Assembly: GCF_002742335.1 (NCBI RefSeq)
Contig: NZ_MDGR01000007.1
Span: 248,001-312,000 of the forward strand
Length of the DNA: 64,000 bases
Direction of reading: 5' to 3'
DNA from: Reichenbachiella sp. 5M10
GTDB taxonomy: Bacteria > Bacteroidota > Bacteroidia > Cytophagales > Cyclobacteriaceae
In this document: positions 17,680 through 26,099 of the stretch, piece by piece
How the letters are laid out: the number at the start of each line of letters is the position of its first letter
Numbering within the stretch: the stretch's first letter is position 1
Program-made: the position numbers and the translations under genes
The notes under the pieces: generated by a model
Told to the model about the DNA's origin: nothing
Database searches by the model: none
What the model saw: the letters and a program-made list of their open reading frames with translations, nothing else

Positions 17680-18543
17680 ATGATTATGATAAAGTATAAC
17701 CCTAAAAATTGGCTTGTTTTTAATTTTTACAGCCGTTTCGTCTTTCGTCGATTGTTGCCCATGCTTTTGGGTATGACTTTGTTTACCGTCGTACTGGAGT
17801 ATGTGGTGCTGGATTGGATGCAGTTGCACTATCCAGGGATACTTAGTTTTCACTCCATTCTAGGGATTTTCTTAGGGTTGTTTTTGGTGCTCAGGACCAA
17901 TACAGCCTATGACCGATGGTGGGAAGGCCGTAAGCTGTGGGGGCAGTTAGTCAACAATACCCGGAACTTGGCCATAAAAATCAATACTTATACAGAAGAC
18001 AAAGAAACGAAAGCATTTTTTAGAGAGATGATTCCTAATATCACTGTGGCTATCAAGGAGCACTTGAGAGATAGCCGAATCATTGGTGAAATGGAGATCA
18101 GTGATGAATCAACTCGTGAGGCAATCATCGCTAGTGATCATCGCCCCAATTACATTGCCAATTTGCTCTACAAGAAAGTTCGTGAGATGAAGAAAAATGG
18201 GGATATTTCTGAAATGGAATATCTTGGGTTGGACAAGGAACTGAAGAGCTTTTCGGATATCTATGGAGCTTGTGAGCGGATTCACTCCACACCCATTCCT
18301 TATTCCTATAGCATGTTCATCAAGAAGTTTATCTTCTTTTATATTTTCACACTACCCTTCGGCTTGGTCTGGCAGTTTGGCTACTGGACTACTTTGATTG
18401 TACTGCCTGTTTTCTACTTTTTGCTGAGTTTGGAACTGATCTCAGAGGAGATCGAGGACCCGTTTGGCAAGGATATCAATGATTTGCCATTGGACCAGTT
18501 GAGTACTAAAATCAAGGCCAACGTCAAGGAGATATTATCTTAA
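17680..18543 (+). CDS. Bestrophin-family anion channel protein
   Basis: 287 residues. The bestrophin/UPF0187 hallmark RTNTAYDRWWEGRKLWG follows the second membrane helix. The HSTPIPYSYS segment precedes the third helix, and the family C-terminal motif EEIEDPFGKDINDLPLD is present. Bacterial bestrophins form pentameric channels in the inner membrane. Two in-frame ATGs six bases apart (17680, 17686) are equally possible. Apparently monocistronic and convergent with the Spy/ECF group. The 291 bp upstream (17389-17679) hold no gene; a promoter is expected but none stands out. Confidence 0.9.
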   Translation: MIMIKYNPKNWLVFNFYSRFVFRRLLPMLLGMTLFTVVLEYVVLDWMQLHYPGILSFHSILGIFLGLFLVLRTNTAYDRWWEGRKLWGQLVNNTRNLAIKINTYTEDKETKAFFREMIPNITVAIKEHLRDSRIIGEMEISDESTREAIIASDHRPNYIANLLYKKVREMKKNGDISEMEYLGLDKELKSFSDIYGACERIHSTPIPYSYSMFIKKFIFFYIFTLPFGLVWQFGYWTTLIVLPVFYFLLSLELISEEIEDPFGKDINDLPLDQLSTKIKANVKEILS

Positions 18544-18549
18544 CGAACC

Positions 18550-19020
18550 CTACCTTTTGGGCGAGCGCTCTTTGGAATGCTGCGAGAGCATGATCCTCTG
18601 CGCAAACGCGTCAAAGCTTTCGTACTGATCTGGTCTGCACAAGGCTCGGAGTTTTGAAAAGTGTTCGAATGCCATGTGGTCCATGTCTTGTTGGATCATT
18701 CCGATTTCTTGGGTGTAAGTGTCTATGTCAAAATCTGGATCTCCAAGATGTGCAAATACTTCCTTGCGCAACTGAAACAATTTGTTTTGTTTCTTGCGCA
18801 GTTTTTTTACGTGTTCTTTTTTTAGTAGAGTGAATTGTTCCATTTGTGAGTCATCCAGTCCGAGCTTTTCCTTGAGGAGTTCTCTCCTTGATTCTTTCAA
18901 GTGTTCACTTTTCTTTATTCTTTCGTGACCTTTGAAGAGTACAAAAAGGCACCCTAGATTGAAAAGGACAAGGAAGACGATGAATGTATTTTTCAAAGTA
19001 TTGTAGTGAGAGGGTTTCAT
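18550..19020 (-). CDS. Membrane-anchored Spy/CpxP-like (LTxxQ) protein
   Basis: The ATG at 19020 gives 156 residues: one N-terminal membrane helix (~10-28), then a long charged, helical periplasmic part with RRELLKEKLGLDDSQMEQF, typical of Spy/CpxP/heavy-metal-resistance sensors. An earlier in-frame start would overlap the upstream gene. It is the last gene of the ECF operon, 11 bp after the anti-sigma candidate. Such proteins usually damp or sense envelope stress. Confidence 0.75.
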   Translation of the reverse strand: MKPSHYNTLKNTFIVFLVLFNLGCLFVLFKGHERIKKSEHLKESRRELLKEKLGLDDSQMEQFTLLKKEHVKKLRKKQNKLFQLRKEVFAHLGDPDFDIDTYTQEIGMIQQDMDHMAFEHFSKLRALCRPDQYESFDAFAQRIMLSQHSKERSPKR

Positions 19021-19031
19021 GAGGTTATTGT

Positions 19032-19325
19032 TTAGTAGTCGTAGTATTCGTTGCTGTCCCAAGAGTAGTCACTGGCGAGTTGTTCGATGACTTGGTCATT
19101 GTTTGTCGTCGTATCGGTGCTTGATTTTTGGGCGTAGTATATACCCAATGCATTGGCAAGAACCAGAGTTGCAGCGGCGGCATACTGCCATATATTGAAG
19201 CGTAGTTCGCGTTGTTTGTTCCTGATTTTTTGTTGCACTTTGGCATAGAGACCTTCTGGCACGTCTACAGCTTTGATAGGCTTGAGAGCTTTCCACAGCT
19301 CTTCATGTTTTTCGGTTTGTTTCAT
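19032..19325 (-). CDS. Small single-pass membrane protein, probable anti-sigma factor
   Basis: 97 residues from the ATG that overlaps the sigma factor stop by four bases (ATGA). A cytoplasmic N-terminus (~1-40, VPEGLYAKVQQKI) precedes one membrane helix (~50-67) and a short acidic periplasmic tail. Size, topology and translational coupling to the ECF gene are those of a small anti-sigma factor. No zinc-binding His/Cys pattern is visible, so the assignment rests on context. Confidence 0.7.
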   Translation of the reverse strand: MKQTEKHEELWKALKPIKAVDVPEGLYAKVQQKIRNKQRELRFNIWQYAAAATLVLANALGIYYAQKSSTDTTTNNDQVIEQLASDYSWDSNEYYDY

Positions 19326-19882
19326 GACTCTGTCCAATCTATGTGGGCTAATTTCTTCTTCAAATTGTTTTTGGCTCTGAACATCAGCGATTCGACTGAG
19401 GATAGGCTTGTTTCCATGATTTGGGCGATTTCTTGGTAAGATTGCCCGTCCATGTGGTATAGCGTAAATGCCATGCGTTGGCTGTCTGCCAGAGTTTCGA
19501 GTTGTTGTTGTATGAGAGCCGCTTTTTGTTCGTTTTCGGCCGCTAGGCCTGGGTGATCTACGCTCAAGTGTGCTGTCTCGGCACCATCCACTGAGACGAA
19601 AAACGCGAAGCGTTTTTTTCTTTTTGCTTTCCGCAAAAACTCTAAGCACTTGTTGCAGGTAATGCGGTATATCCAGGTACTGAGTGTGGATTTTTGTTTA
19701 AAGCGTTCGATTTTTTCGTGAACCTCCAAAAACACATCCTGAGTGACCTCTTCCGCATCTTCTTGGATTTGTAGGAAGTTGAGGGAGGTGTTGTACACTC
19801 TCTTTGCATGCGTGTCAAAGAGTACCTTGAAGGCCTCTTCGTCGTGTTGTTGCAGCAGCGATACCAGTTGTGATTCTTTCAA
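19322..19882 (-). CDS. ECF-type RNA polymerase sigma factor
   Basis: 186 residues with both ECF domains. Region 2 (~10-90) holds EVTQDVFLEV and STWIYRITCNKCLEFLRK. Region 4 (~125-180) is the helix-turn-helix YQEIAQIMETSLSSVESLMFRAKNNLKKKL. It starts the unit sigma / small membrane protein / Spy-like protein. A strong hairpin lies only 16 bp upstream of the start codon, so its transcript may come through that hairpin from the upstream Spy-like gene. Confidence 0.92.
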   Translation of the reverse strand: MKESQLVSLLQQHDEEAFKVLFDTHAKRVYNTSLNFLQIQEDAEEVTQDVFLEVHEKIERFKQKSTLSTWIYRITCNKCLEFLRKAKRKKRFAFFVSVDGAETAHLSVDHPGLAAENEQKAALIQQQLETLADSQRMAFTLYHMDGQSYQEIAQIMETSLSSVESLMFRAKNNLKKKLAHIDWTES

Positions 19883-19897
19883 GGTTTGGATTTCAGA

Positions 19898-19928
19898 TTT
19901 AGCAGAAGAGTTGTGCTCTTCTGCTAAA
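19898..19928 (-). terminator. Terminator-like hairpin between the Spy-like and ECF genes
   Basis: A perfect 13-bp stem (19898-19910 with 19916-19928) closes a 5-nt loop; the core is AGCAGAAGAG / CTCTTCTGCT. On the minus strand it follows the Spy-like stop and is followed by only a short T run, so termination may be partial. It ends 16 bp before the sigma factor start, leaving no room for a separate promoter. Confidence 0.7.
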
Positions 19929-19938
19929 ATTAAACAAC

Positions 19939-20391
19939 TTATCTATGTCTTGACTCTTTGGAGTCTTGGTGCGCTTGCATCCTGTCAAATTTCATCTGCT
20001 GCTCTTCGGTCAATATACTTCGGATGTTGACTTGTGTCATCGTACGACTGACGAATAGCTTCTCGCGGAGATCTCCGATTTGGTGTGCTGTTTTTTCGAT
20101 TTGCTTTCGGTCAGCGGTGTCCGCAGTAGTCAGTGTTGTCAGACGTGCATCGAGCTCATTGAGTTGATTGCGGAGGTTCTTGGCCTCTTTGGCTGACTGC
20201 ATGTGTATGGTTTTGATCTGCTCGACTTGTGATTCGTTGAGGGCCAGTCTTTCGGTCATCATTTCAATGCGGTCACCCTTCTTCTGATCACGGTGGCCAT
20301 TTCTGCCTTCTGATCGGTGCGCTGGAGATTGTGCCATCAGACCACCTAGTAGTCCGATCGATAGCACGGCTGTTAATATTGACTTTTTCAT
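19939..20391 (-). CDS. Periplasmic Spy/CpxP-like protein
   Basis: 150 residues with a signal peptide (MKKSILTAVLSIGLLGGLMAQ), a His/Arg-rich stretch, then helical LTxxQ-type repeats: LALNESQVEQIKTIH and VNIRSILTEEQQMKFDRM. These are the marks of Spy/CpxP-family periplasmic chaperones or stress sensors. It is the first gene of the minus-strand group with the ECF sigma factor, and is followed by a strong hairpin. Probably part of the same envelope-stress response, and possibly a target of the sigma factor. Confidence 0.8.
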   Translation of the reverse strand: MKKSILTAVLSIGLLGGLMAQSPAHRSEGRNGHRDQKKGDRIEMMTERLALNESQVEQIKTIHMQSAKEAKNLRNQLNELDARLTTLTTADTADRKQIEKTAHQIGDLREKLFVSRTMTQVNIRSILTEEQQMKFDRMQAHQDSKESRHR

Positions 20392-20464
20392 CTTGAATGT
20401 GTTTTGTTATTTACTCTTTAGATGACCAATGAAATCAATACTTGCGCTGCAAGTGTAAAAAAAA

Positions 20465-21658
20465 TCAACGAAGCAGGAAAGAAGTGTCGCCGTAGCTGAG
20501 AAAGCGGTAGTCCTGTGCCAATGCTTGACGGTAGATCTCTTGCCAATCTTTGCCTACAAAAGCTGCCACGAGCAGCACGAGCGTAGAGGCGGGCATGTGG
20601 AAATTGGTGAAGAGCCCATGTATGATTTTGAAATCATAGCCTGGGTAGATAAAGATTTCGGTCTCACCATGGAGTACATCGACCTGCATTTCGTCCATTT
20701 TTTGGAGGAGAGCTTCTATTGATTCGCGAACGGAGATGTTGGCATATTGGGCTTGGTAAGCGGTGTCTTTGTCTACTTTGAATGGAGCTTGAGGATTCTT
20801 AGTCAGTATGGCGCCGTACCAGTAGGTGCTTTCGAGGGTGCGCATGGCGGTGGTGCCTACTGCTAGGACGGGGCCTTTGGATAGTAGGATGTTGTGGAGG
20901 TTGTGACGGTAAATGATGATGCGCTCGTTGTGCATGTCATGGTCCTTGAAATCAGTCGTTTTGATGGGGCGGAAAGTTCCCGCACTCACATGCAAGGTGA
21001 CTTGATCTATTTTTGTTCCGTTTGCTTCGAGACGGTTCAAGATTTCTTTGGTGAAGTGAAGCCCGGCAGTGGGAGCGGCTACTGCACCTTCATTTACAGA
21101 GAAAACGGTCTGGTATCGGGTTTTGTCATCTTCGGTTTCTTTGCGGTTGAGGTAGGGAGGGAGAGGGACATGGCCAGCTGCTTCGATGATTTGTAGGAAG
21201 GCGTCCTCAGTGTCCCAACTGAACTCCACGATACCATGTGATCGGTCGATCAGTTTGGCGCGCAATTGTATAGAGCCCAACTGCAGGGTGATGGTGGTGC
21301 CATCTTTCCATTTTCTCAAGTTGCCGATGATACATTTCCAGCTGCACTGCTTTTTGACTTGCAATGCTTTTTCAAACTCTTGGTAAGGAGAGATGGGTTC
21401 GGTCAGGAATACCTCAATTTTCGCTCCAGTGCTTTTTTGAAAAAAAAGCCGCGCAGCGATGACTTTGGTGTTGTTGAGAAAAAGAGTCGAGTCAGTAGGG
21501 ATGTGATCTAGGAGGTTTTTGAAGTGGTCATGCGTGATTTCTCCCTGTTTGTAGACCAGCATTTTGGATGCATCGCGATTTTCTAGTGGGTGCTTGGCTA
21601 TCTTTTCGTCAGGTAGCTCGAATAAATACTCTTCTAGTTCCGTACTTGGTTTGGACAT
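20465..21658 (-). CDS. queA: tRNA preQ1(34) S-adenosylmethionine ribosyltransferase-isomerase QueA
   Basis: 397 residues; makes epoxyqueuosine in tRNA anticodons from preQ1-tRNA and S-adenosylmethionine. Family blocks are intact: LPDEKIAKHPLENRDASKML at the N-terminus, LFLNNTKVIAARL, VPLPPYLNR, GAVAAPTAGLHFT, TLHVSAGTF and the C-terminal NFHMPASTLVLLVAAF. It is longer than the ~350 residues common elsewhere, but long forms occur in Bacteroidota. Apparently monocistronic; a queuosine-precursor transporter lies ~1.3 kb away on the same strand. Confidence 0.93.
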   Translation of the reverse strand: MSKPSTELEEYLFELPDEKIAKHPLENRDASKMLVYKQGEITHDHFKNLLDHIPTDSTLFLNNTKVIAARLFFQKSTGAKIEVFLTEPISPYQEFEKALQVKKQCSWKCIIGNLRKWKDGTTITLQLGSIQLRAKLIDRSHGIVEFSWDTEDAFLQIIEAAGHVPLPPYLNRKETEDDKTRYQTVFSVNEGAVAAPTAGLHFTKEILNRLEANGTKIDQVTLHVSAGTFRPIKTTDFKDHDMHNERIIIYRHNLHNILLSKGPVLAVGTTAMRTLESTYWYGAILTKNPQAPFKVDKDTAYQAQYANISVRESIEALLQKMDEMQVDVLHGETEIFIYPGYDFKIIHGLFTNFHMPASTLVLLVAAFVGKDWQEIYRQALAQDYRFLSYGDTSFLLR

Positions 21659-21745
21659 ATGTCAAGTGTAGTTCAGTGCCAAAATTCTTGTTTTCTGTTC
21701 ATAATCTGATGCGAAAGTCTAAATTTCTTCTGTACTTCGTGGACT

Positions 21746-22840
21746 ATGTCTTTGAAACTAGAATATCAAAAACACATACTTCAGTTCAAATTTGCGGCGG
21801 GAACCTCCCGAGGAGTCCTTCGTACCAAAGAGGTTTGGATTCTGAAAGTGACGGATACCGAATCATCCGTGAGTGTGGGGTACGGTGAAGTGAGTGTTAT
21901 AGAACGGTTGAGTCTCGATTTTAAACTTGATTTTGATGTAGAGTTGGGTGAATTGAGTGAGGCCATCTCGGGTCAAATCATGCCACAGTCAGAGAGTGGA
22001 GTGTACCAGTTAGTAGCCTCTATGGTGGAAGAGGCCAAACCTGCGATTCGTTTTGGTTTGGAGACCGCTTTGTTGGATTTGCTCAACGGAGAGCAGTTCA
22101 AGGTTTTTGACAATGATTTTTATAACCATGGACGGCAGATTCCAATCAATGGACTGATTTGGATGGGGGATGAGGAATTTATGCTGACCCAGATAGAGAA
22201 GAAAATACAGCGAGGGTTCCGGTGTCTCAAGATGAAGATAGGAGCGATTGATTTTGAGACGGAAAAGAAGATCTTGGGATCTATACGCAAGCGATTTGGG
22301 GAGAGTGAGCTGACGCTGAGGGTAGATGCGAACGGTGCTTTTCAGACAAAAGATGTCCTCAAGAAACTGGATGAACTGGCGCAGTTTGGCTTGCATTCTA
22401 TCGAGCAGCCAATCATGCCTCGTCAATATCATGCCATGCAGTTGGTCTGCAAGCGATCTCCAGTTCCGGTGGCGTTGGATGAGGAGCTGATTGGTGTTTT
22501 TGGCCCAAAGGCGAAGCGAGAATTATTGGCAGGTATTGAGCCTCCGTTTATCATACTCAAGCCCTCGTTGTTGGGGGGATTTGCTGCCACGACTGAATGG
22601 ATCAAGATTGCGGAAGAACTTGGGGTTGACTGGTGGATTACGTCTGCACTGGAAAGCAATGTCGGGCTCAATGCTATCTGTCAGTATACGGCTGAGTTTT
22701 CGGATTTGTCCTATCAAGGGTTAGGGACGGGGCAACTCTACGAAAATAACTTTCACTCCCCTTTGACCATCGATGGGCAGTGTATCTCGTATCACCCCAA
22801 TCTCTCTTGGGACCTTTCGCCGCTTCGATTTGGTGAGTGA
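21746..22840 (+). CDS. menC: o-Succinylbenzoate synthase (enolase superfamily)
   Basis: 364 residues of the muconate-lactonizing/enolase superfamily. The catalytic KxK is K162-M-K164; metal ligands are D194 (VDANG), E220 (IEQP) and D245; the second-face lysine is K272 (LKPSLLGG). The end motifs SALESNVGLNAICQ and GLGTGQLYENN match Bacteroidota MenC, which dehydrates SHCHC to o-succinylbenzoate in menaquinone synthesis. No other men gene is here, and a dipeptide-epimerase-like activity cannot be fully excluded. Divergent from queA, with ~90 bp between starts. Confidence 0.82.
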   Translation: MSLKLEYQKHILQFKFAAGTSRGVLRTKEVWILKVTDTESSVSVGYGEVSVIERLSLDFKLDFDVELGELSEAISGQIMPQSESGVYQLVASMVEEAKPAIRFGLETALLDLLNGEQFKVFDNDFYNHGRQIPINGLIWMGDEEFMLTQIEKKIQRGFRCLKMKIGAIDFETEKKILGSIRKRFGESELTLRVDANGAFQTKDVLKKLDELAQFGLHSIEQPIMPRQYHAMQLVCKRSPVPVALDEELIGVFGPKAKRELLAGIEPPFIILKPSLLGGFAATTEWIKIAEELGVDWWITSALESNVGLNAICQYTAEFSDLSYQGLGTGQLYENNFHSPLTIDGQCISYHPNLSWDLSPLRFGE

Positions 22841-22913
22841 TCTATTATTTGGTCTTGTTGGTCGAAATATATTGATATTGGAGAGTGCAGAGGACAGTTT
22901 TACAGCATAGTCT

Positions 22914-22931
22914 AGAGCGAAGTTATCGCTC
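22914..22931. repeat. Short inverted repeat after the transporter gene
   Basis: GAGCGA / TCGCTC around a short AGTTA loop, in the convergent gap after menC and the transporter. It lacks a T run. Its reverse complement contains GCGATAACTTCGC, the same 13-mer found in all three tandem repeat units near 41 kb. Confidence 0.35.
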
Positions 22932-22953
22932 ATACTCTTTTCAAAATTGTCAA

Positions 22954-23751
22954 TTACAATAAGTTTTTGCTGGACTCGGCGGCTTCATCGGCCAAGAGTT
23001 CAGCATTTTTTTTGCCCAAGTATCGGTCGATGATGCTGTGTCCAAGATAGATCATCGGTGTGAGTAGAATTGCTACGCCAAATTTATAGATGTAGTTGAT
23101 GATGCCAATCGCTAGGACTTGCTGTAGGGGCCATTTGCCCCAGACATAAAAGGCGATAAAGAGTACGAGGAAGCTGTCTATGAATTGTGAGACGAGGGTA
23201 CTGCCTGTGGCCCTTAGCCAGATCTTGCCAGAGCCTGTGATACGCCGGAGTTTTTGGAAGATGAATACGTCAAGGAGTTGACCGAGTAGAAATGCGATCA
23301 ACGAACCGACCATGATGCCGAGCCCCTGTTGGAAGATCAGGCGGTAAGCGAAGTTGATGTTGAAGGAATTGCCGTTGGGGTCTTTGCTGTTGTAATCGAT
23401 CCAGAAATCTGCGGGAGGGAGTAAGGTGATGGTGTAGATGAGGACAAAGGCCAAAGCAATGAGCCCTACCGTCAAGAAACTGATCTTGCGTACGCCACGC
23501 TGCCCAAAAAACTCGTTGATGATGTCGGTGGTGATGAATACTACAGGCCAGAGCACTGCACCAGCTGTCAAATTAAAGTCTAGTGTCATCTGTCCGAAAA
23601 AGTTGATTTGTGCAGGAGGGACATCGAGGAGTTTTTCTAAGGAGAATATTTTGACGCCCAGGATTTCGGCCAGTAGGGCATTCATGATGAATATTCCCGC
23701 GAGAACGAGAAAGAGAGTGTTCTTTTTTTCGTGGTAGAGCGGGTCTTTCAT
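22954..23751 (-). CDS. Queuosine precursor transporter (YhhQ/VUT family)
   Basis: 265 residues with about six membrane helices. The family signature ITTDIINEFFGQRGVRK follows helix 2, and the second half has SQFIDSFLVLFIAFYVWGKWP. The family imports queuosine precursors (preQ0/preQ1 or the free base). It starts 2 bp after the rnz stop, so it is co-transcribed with rnz. QueA nearby uses the same pathway. Confidence 0.88.
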   Translation of the reverse strand: MKDPLYHEKKNTLFLVLAGIFIMNALLAEILGVKIFSLEKLLDVPPAQINFFGQMTLDFNLTAGAVLWPVVFITTDIINEFFGQRGVRKISFLTVGLIALAFVLIYTITLLPPADFWIDYNSKDPNGNSFNINFAYRLIFQQGLGIMVGSLIAFLLGQLLDVFIFQKLRRITGSGKIWLRATGSTLVSQFIDSFLVLFIAFYVWGKWPLQQVLAIGIINYIYKFGVAILLTPMIYLGHSIIDRYLGKKNAELLADEAAESSKNLL

Positions 23752-23753
23752 GG

Positions 23754-24665
23754 TTATTCGGCAGAAAAATCGTGTCCTTCGAGTGCTAGTTCGGTAGCGT
23801 CAAAGATTGTTTTGGCTTCTGCTAGCATGGGGAGGAGTTCTTTGTATCGGGTAGAGAAGTGCCCAATTAGGAGTTGTTTGACTTGGGCTTTTTTGGCAAT
23901 GGTAGCTGCTTCTGTCGTGGTGGCATGGTGAGTGATGGCTGCACGCTCTTTCATGTCTTCCATGAATGTTGCCTCGTGGTAGAGGATGTCGACTCCCTGG
24001 ATGTAGGGGATGATGTTTTCGTCATATTTGGTGTCGGAGCAGAATGCATAAGAGCACGAGGGTGCTGGAGGTAGGGTCAGTTCATCGTTGGCATACTTGA
24101 TTCCATCTTTGTCCTCTATATCTTCTCCATTTTTGAGCTGAATGATTTTGGACGGGGGCAGGTCAAAGATCAAACGACGCTTGTCGATGCGTCGTTTTTT
24201 GGGTTTTTCTCGAAAGAGAAATCCCGAGCAGGGGATTCGGTGGTTGAGTGGGAAACAGTGTACGGTGATGTTCTGATTTTCGAAGAGCAATTGGTGTTCG
24301 CCGTGTACCCATTCGGTGAGATTGATTTTGTAGTTGAGGTTGGTTTGGGAGTGTTTGAGGTTGACTGCCAGTATCTCTTTGAGTCCTGGAGGTCCGTAGA
24401 TGTTGAGGTCTTTTTTGCGACCGTAGAGGTGAAGCGAAGAGACCAAACCAATTAGTCCGTAGTAGTGGTCGCCGTGCAGATGACTGATGAATATGTGATC
24501 AATCTTCTGTGCTTTGATTTTGTTTTTTTTGAGTTGCAGCTGAGTACCTTCCCCACAATCTATGAGGAAGGGGACCTGCATCATGGTCAGTAGCTGTGAC
24601 GTTTGGTTCCTGTTGTGAGCAGGTACCGATGCATTGGATCCGAGTATTTTGACGCTAAATGGCAA
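23754..24665 (-). CDS. rnz: Ribonuclease Z (tRNA 3' processing endonuclease)
   Basis: 303 residues of the metallo-beta-lactamase fold. Zinc motif H62-L-H64-G-D66-H67 follows the family start LGSNASVPAHNRN and FLIDCGEGTQ. Later metal ligands are in SDTKYDE and the HEATF segment, and the end motif LLIGHFSTRY is present. It trims the 3' trailer of tRNA precursors. Last-but-one gene of the minus-strand operon purC / STAS / rnz / transporter, with gaps of 19, 25 and 2 bp. Confidence 0.93.
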   Translation of the reverse strand: MPFSVKILGSNASVPAHNRNQTSQLLTMMQVPFLIDCGEGTQLQLKKNKIKAQKIDHIFISHLHGDHYYGLIGLVSSLHLYGRKKDLNIYGPPGLKEILAVNLKHSQTNLNYKINLTEWVHGEHQLLFENQNITVHCFPLNHRIPCSGFLFREKPKKRRIDKRRLIFDLPPSKIIQLKNGEDIEDKDGIKYANDELTLPPAPSCSYAFCSDTKYDENIIPYIQGVDILYHEATFMEDMKERAAITHHATTTEAATIAKKAQVKQLLIGHFSTRYKELLPMLAEAKTIFDATELALEGHDFSAE

Positions 24666-24690
24666 ATGTGAAGAGCGCTAGAGGTAAGAA

Positions 24691-25068
24691 TTATTCTTCT
24701 CCTTCTTTGAGCCCTTTCTCGATTTCGTTCATGAAAACCAAATCGATCGATTCTTCTACCGTAGGTAGGATGTCTAGGACCTTGTCGAGCTGAGAGATTT
24801 TGATCAGCTTCATGGCGTGATCTGATACGCCTGATAAGACAAACGAACCACCGGCCTCTGTGAATACACGATTGCCCACCAAGAGTGCGCTGAGTCCAGA
24901 CGAATCGATGTATTTGACATCCGAGAGGTCTACGATCATATTGGCAACCCCTTGTCCTTGAAATGCCAAGAACTCAGTTTTCAACTCGGCAGAGATCGTA
25001 GAGTCTAGTTTCTCTTCGTTGAACTTGATCGTGTTGTATTTTTCCTGTCTGTCTAGTGTAAATTTCAT
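24691..25068 (-). CDS. STAS-domain protein (anti-sigma factor antagonist type)
   Basis: 125 residues from the ATG at 25068; the longer frame would overlap purC by about 100 bp. A single STAS domain has VDLSDVKYIDSSGLSALL, where Ser56 or Ser57 is the expected phosphorylation site in SpoIIAA-like proteins. The acidic C-terminus (EIEKGLKEGEE) is unusual but short. The kinase/anti-sigma partner is not in the window. It sits between purC and rnz, so it may be expressed constitutively. Confidence 0.85.
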   Translation of the reverse strand: MKFTLDRQEKYNTIKFNEEKLDSTISAELKTEFLAFQGQGVANMIVDLSDVKYIDSSGLSALLVGNRVFTEAGGSFVLSGVSDHAMKLIKISQLDKVLDILPTVEESIDLVFMNEIEKGLKEGEE

Positions 25069-25087
25069 ATGCTTGATTTCTCCTCTT

Positions 25088-26032
25088 CTATTGTAAATTA
25101 ATCGAATTTTCGATGTTTCCTTTGATTCTGTTGTAAATATCTGATGTGTCGACACGGTCAAAGGTGTCGCCGGTGATCTTTTCGTATAGCTCAATGTAGC
25201 GATCCGAAATGGATTTGATTTTATCCGACGACATTTTAGGGATTTGCTGTCCGTCTTTGCCTTGGAAACCCTCAGAGATTAACCATTGACGTACAAACTC
25301 CTTGGAAAGTTGTCTTTGGGGTTCACCTTTGGCTTGTAAATCAGCGTAAGTGTCCGCGTAAAAGTATCTCGATGAATCAGGGGTGTGGATCTCATCGATG
25401 AGAATGATCTCGTCCTGATACAATCCAAACTCGTATTTGGTGTCGACCAAGATCAACCCACGTTCTGCCGCCATTTCGGTACCTCGCTGAAAGAGCGCTT
25501 GGGTATATTGTTCGAGTTGTATGTAGAGCGATTCTTTGACAATGCCTTGCTTGAGGATTTCTTCTCTAGAGATATCTTCGTCGTGTCCCTCGGCGGCTTT
25601 GGTCGTCGGAGTGATGATAGGTGTAGGTAGCTTGTCGTTTTCTTTGAGCCCTTCGGGCAAAGCCACTCCACAAAGTATGCGTTTCCCTGCTTTGTATTCG
25701 CGGGCTGCATGTCCTGCGAGATAGCCACGAATGACCATTTCTACTTTGAAGGGTTCGCATTTCTTGCCGATGGTGACATTAGGATCGGGCACGGATTCTA
25801 CCCAGTTGGGGACGATATCAGCTGTTGCTTTGAGGAAGCGCGCAGCGATTTGGTTGAGGACTTGCCCCTTGTAGGGGATAGGCTCTGGGAGTACCACATC
25901 GAATGCCGATATCCTGTCACTGGCTACCATCGCTAGTGCATGTTCGAATTCGTAGACGTCACGTACTTTGCCAGTGTACTTCTTGGTCTGTCCAGCAAAG
26001 TGATAATCAGTAGATTTTAAACCTGTATTCAT
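25088..26032 (-). CDS. purC: Phosphoribosylaminoimidazole-succinocarboxamide synthase
   Basis: 314 residues, the long type of SAICAR synthetase. Motifs include [13 protein letters not shown] (ATP site), [54 protein letters not shown], and [10 protein letters not shown] with [13 protein letters not shown]. It joins CAIR and aspartate in purine synthesis. First gene of the four-gene minus-strand operon. Confidence 0.95.
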   Translation of the reverse strand: MNTGLKSTDYHFAGQTKKYTGKVRDVYEFEHALAMVASDRISAFDVVLPEPIPYKGQVLNQIAARFLKATADIVPNWVESVPDPNVTIGKKCEPFKVEMVIRGYLAGHAAREYKAGKRILCGVALPEGLKENDKLPTPIITPTTKAAEGHDEDISREEILKQGIVKESLYIQLEQYTQALFQRGTEMAAERGLILVDTKYEFGLYQDEIILIDEIHTPDSSRYFYADTYADLQAKGEPQRQLSKEFVRQWLISEGFQGKDGQQIPKMSSDKIKSISDRYIELYEKITGDTFDRVDTSDIYNRIKGNIENSINLQ

Positions 26033-26099
26033 AGCAGCAAATCTAAGGCATCATGGCTAATTAGTAGATATAAAAATGGGACAGGATTATGAATTCCAG

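Noticed and set aside
20440-20454. ACTTGC/GCAAGT hairpin after queA as terminator
   Set aside because: The T run on the minus strand lies before, not after, the stem; poor terminator.
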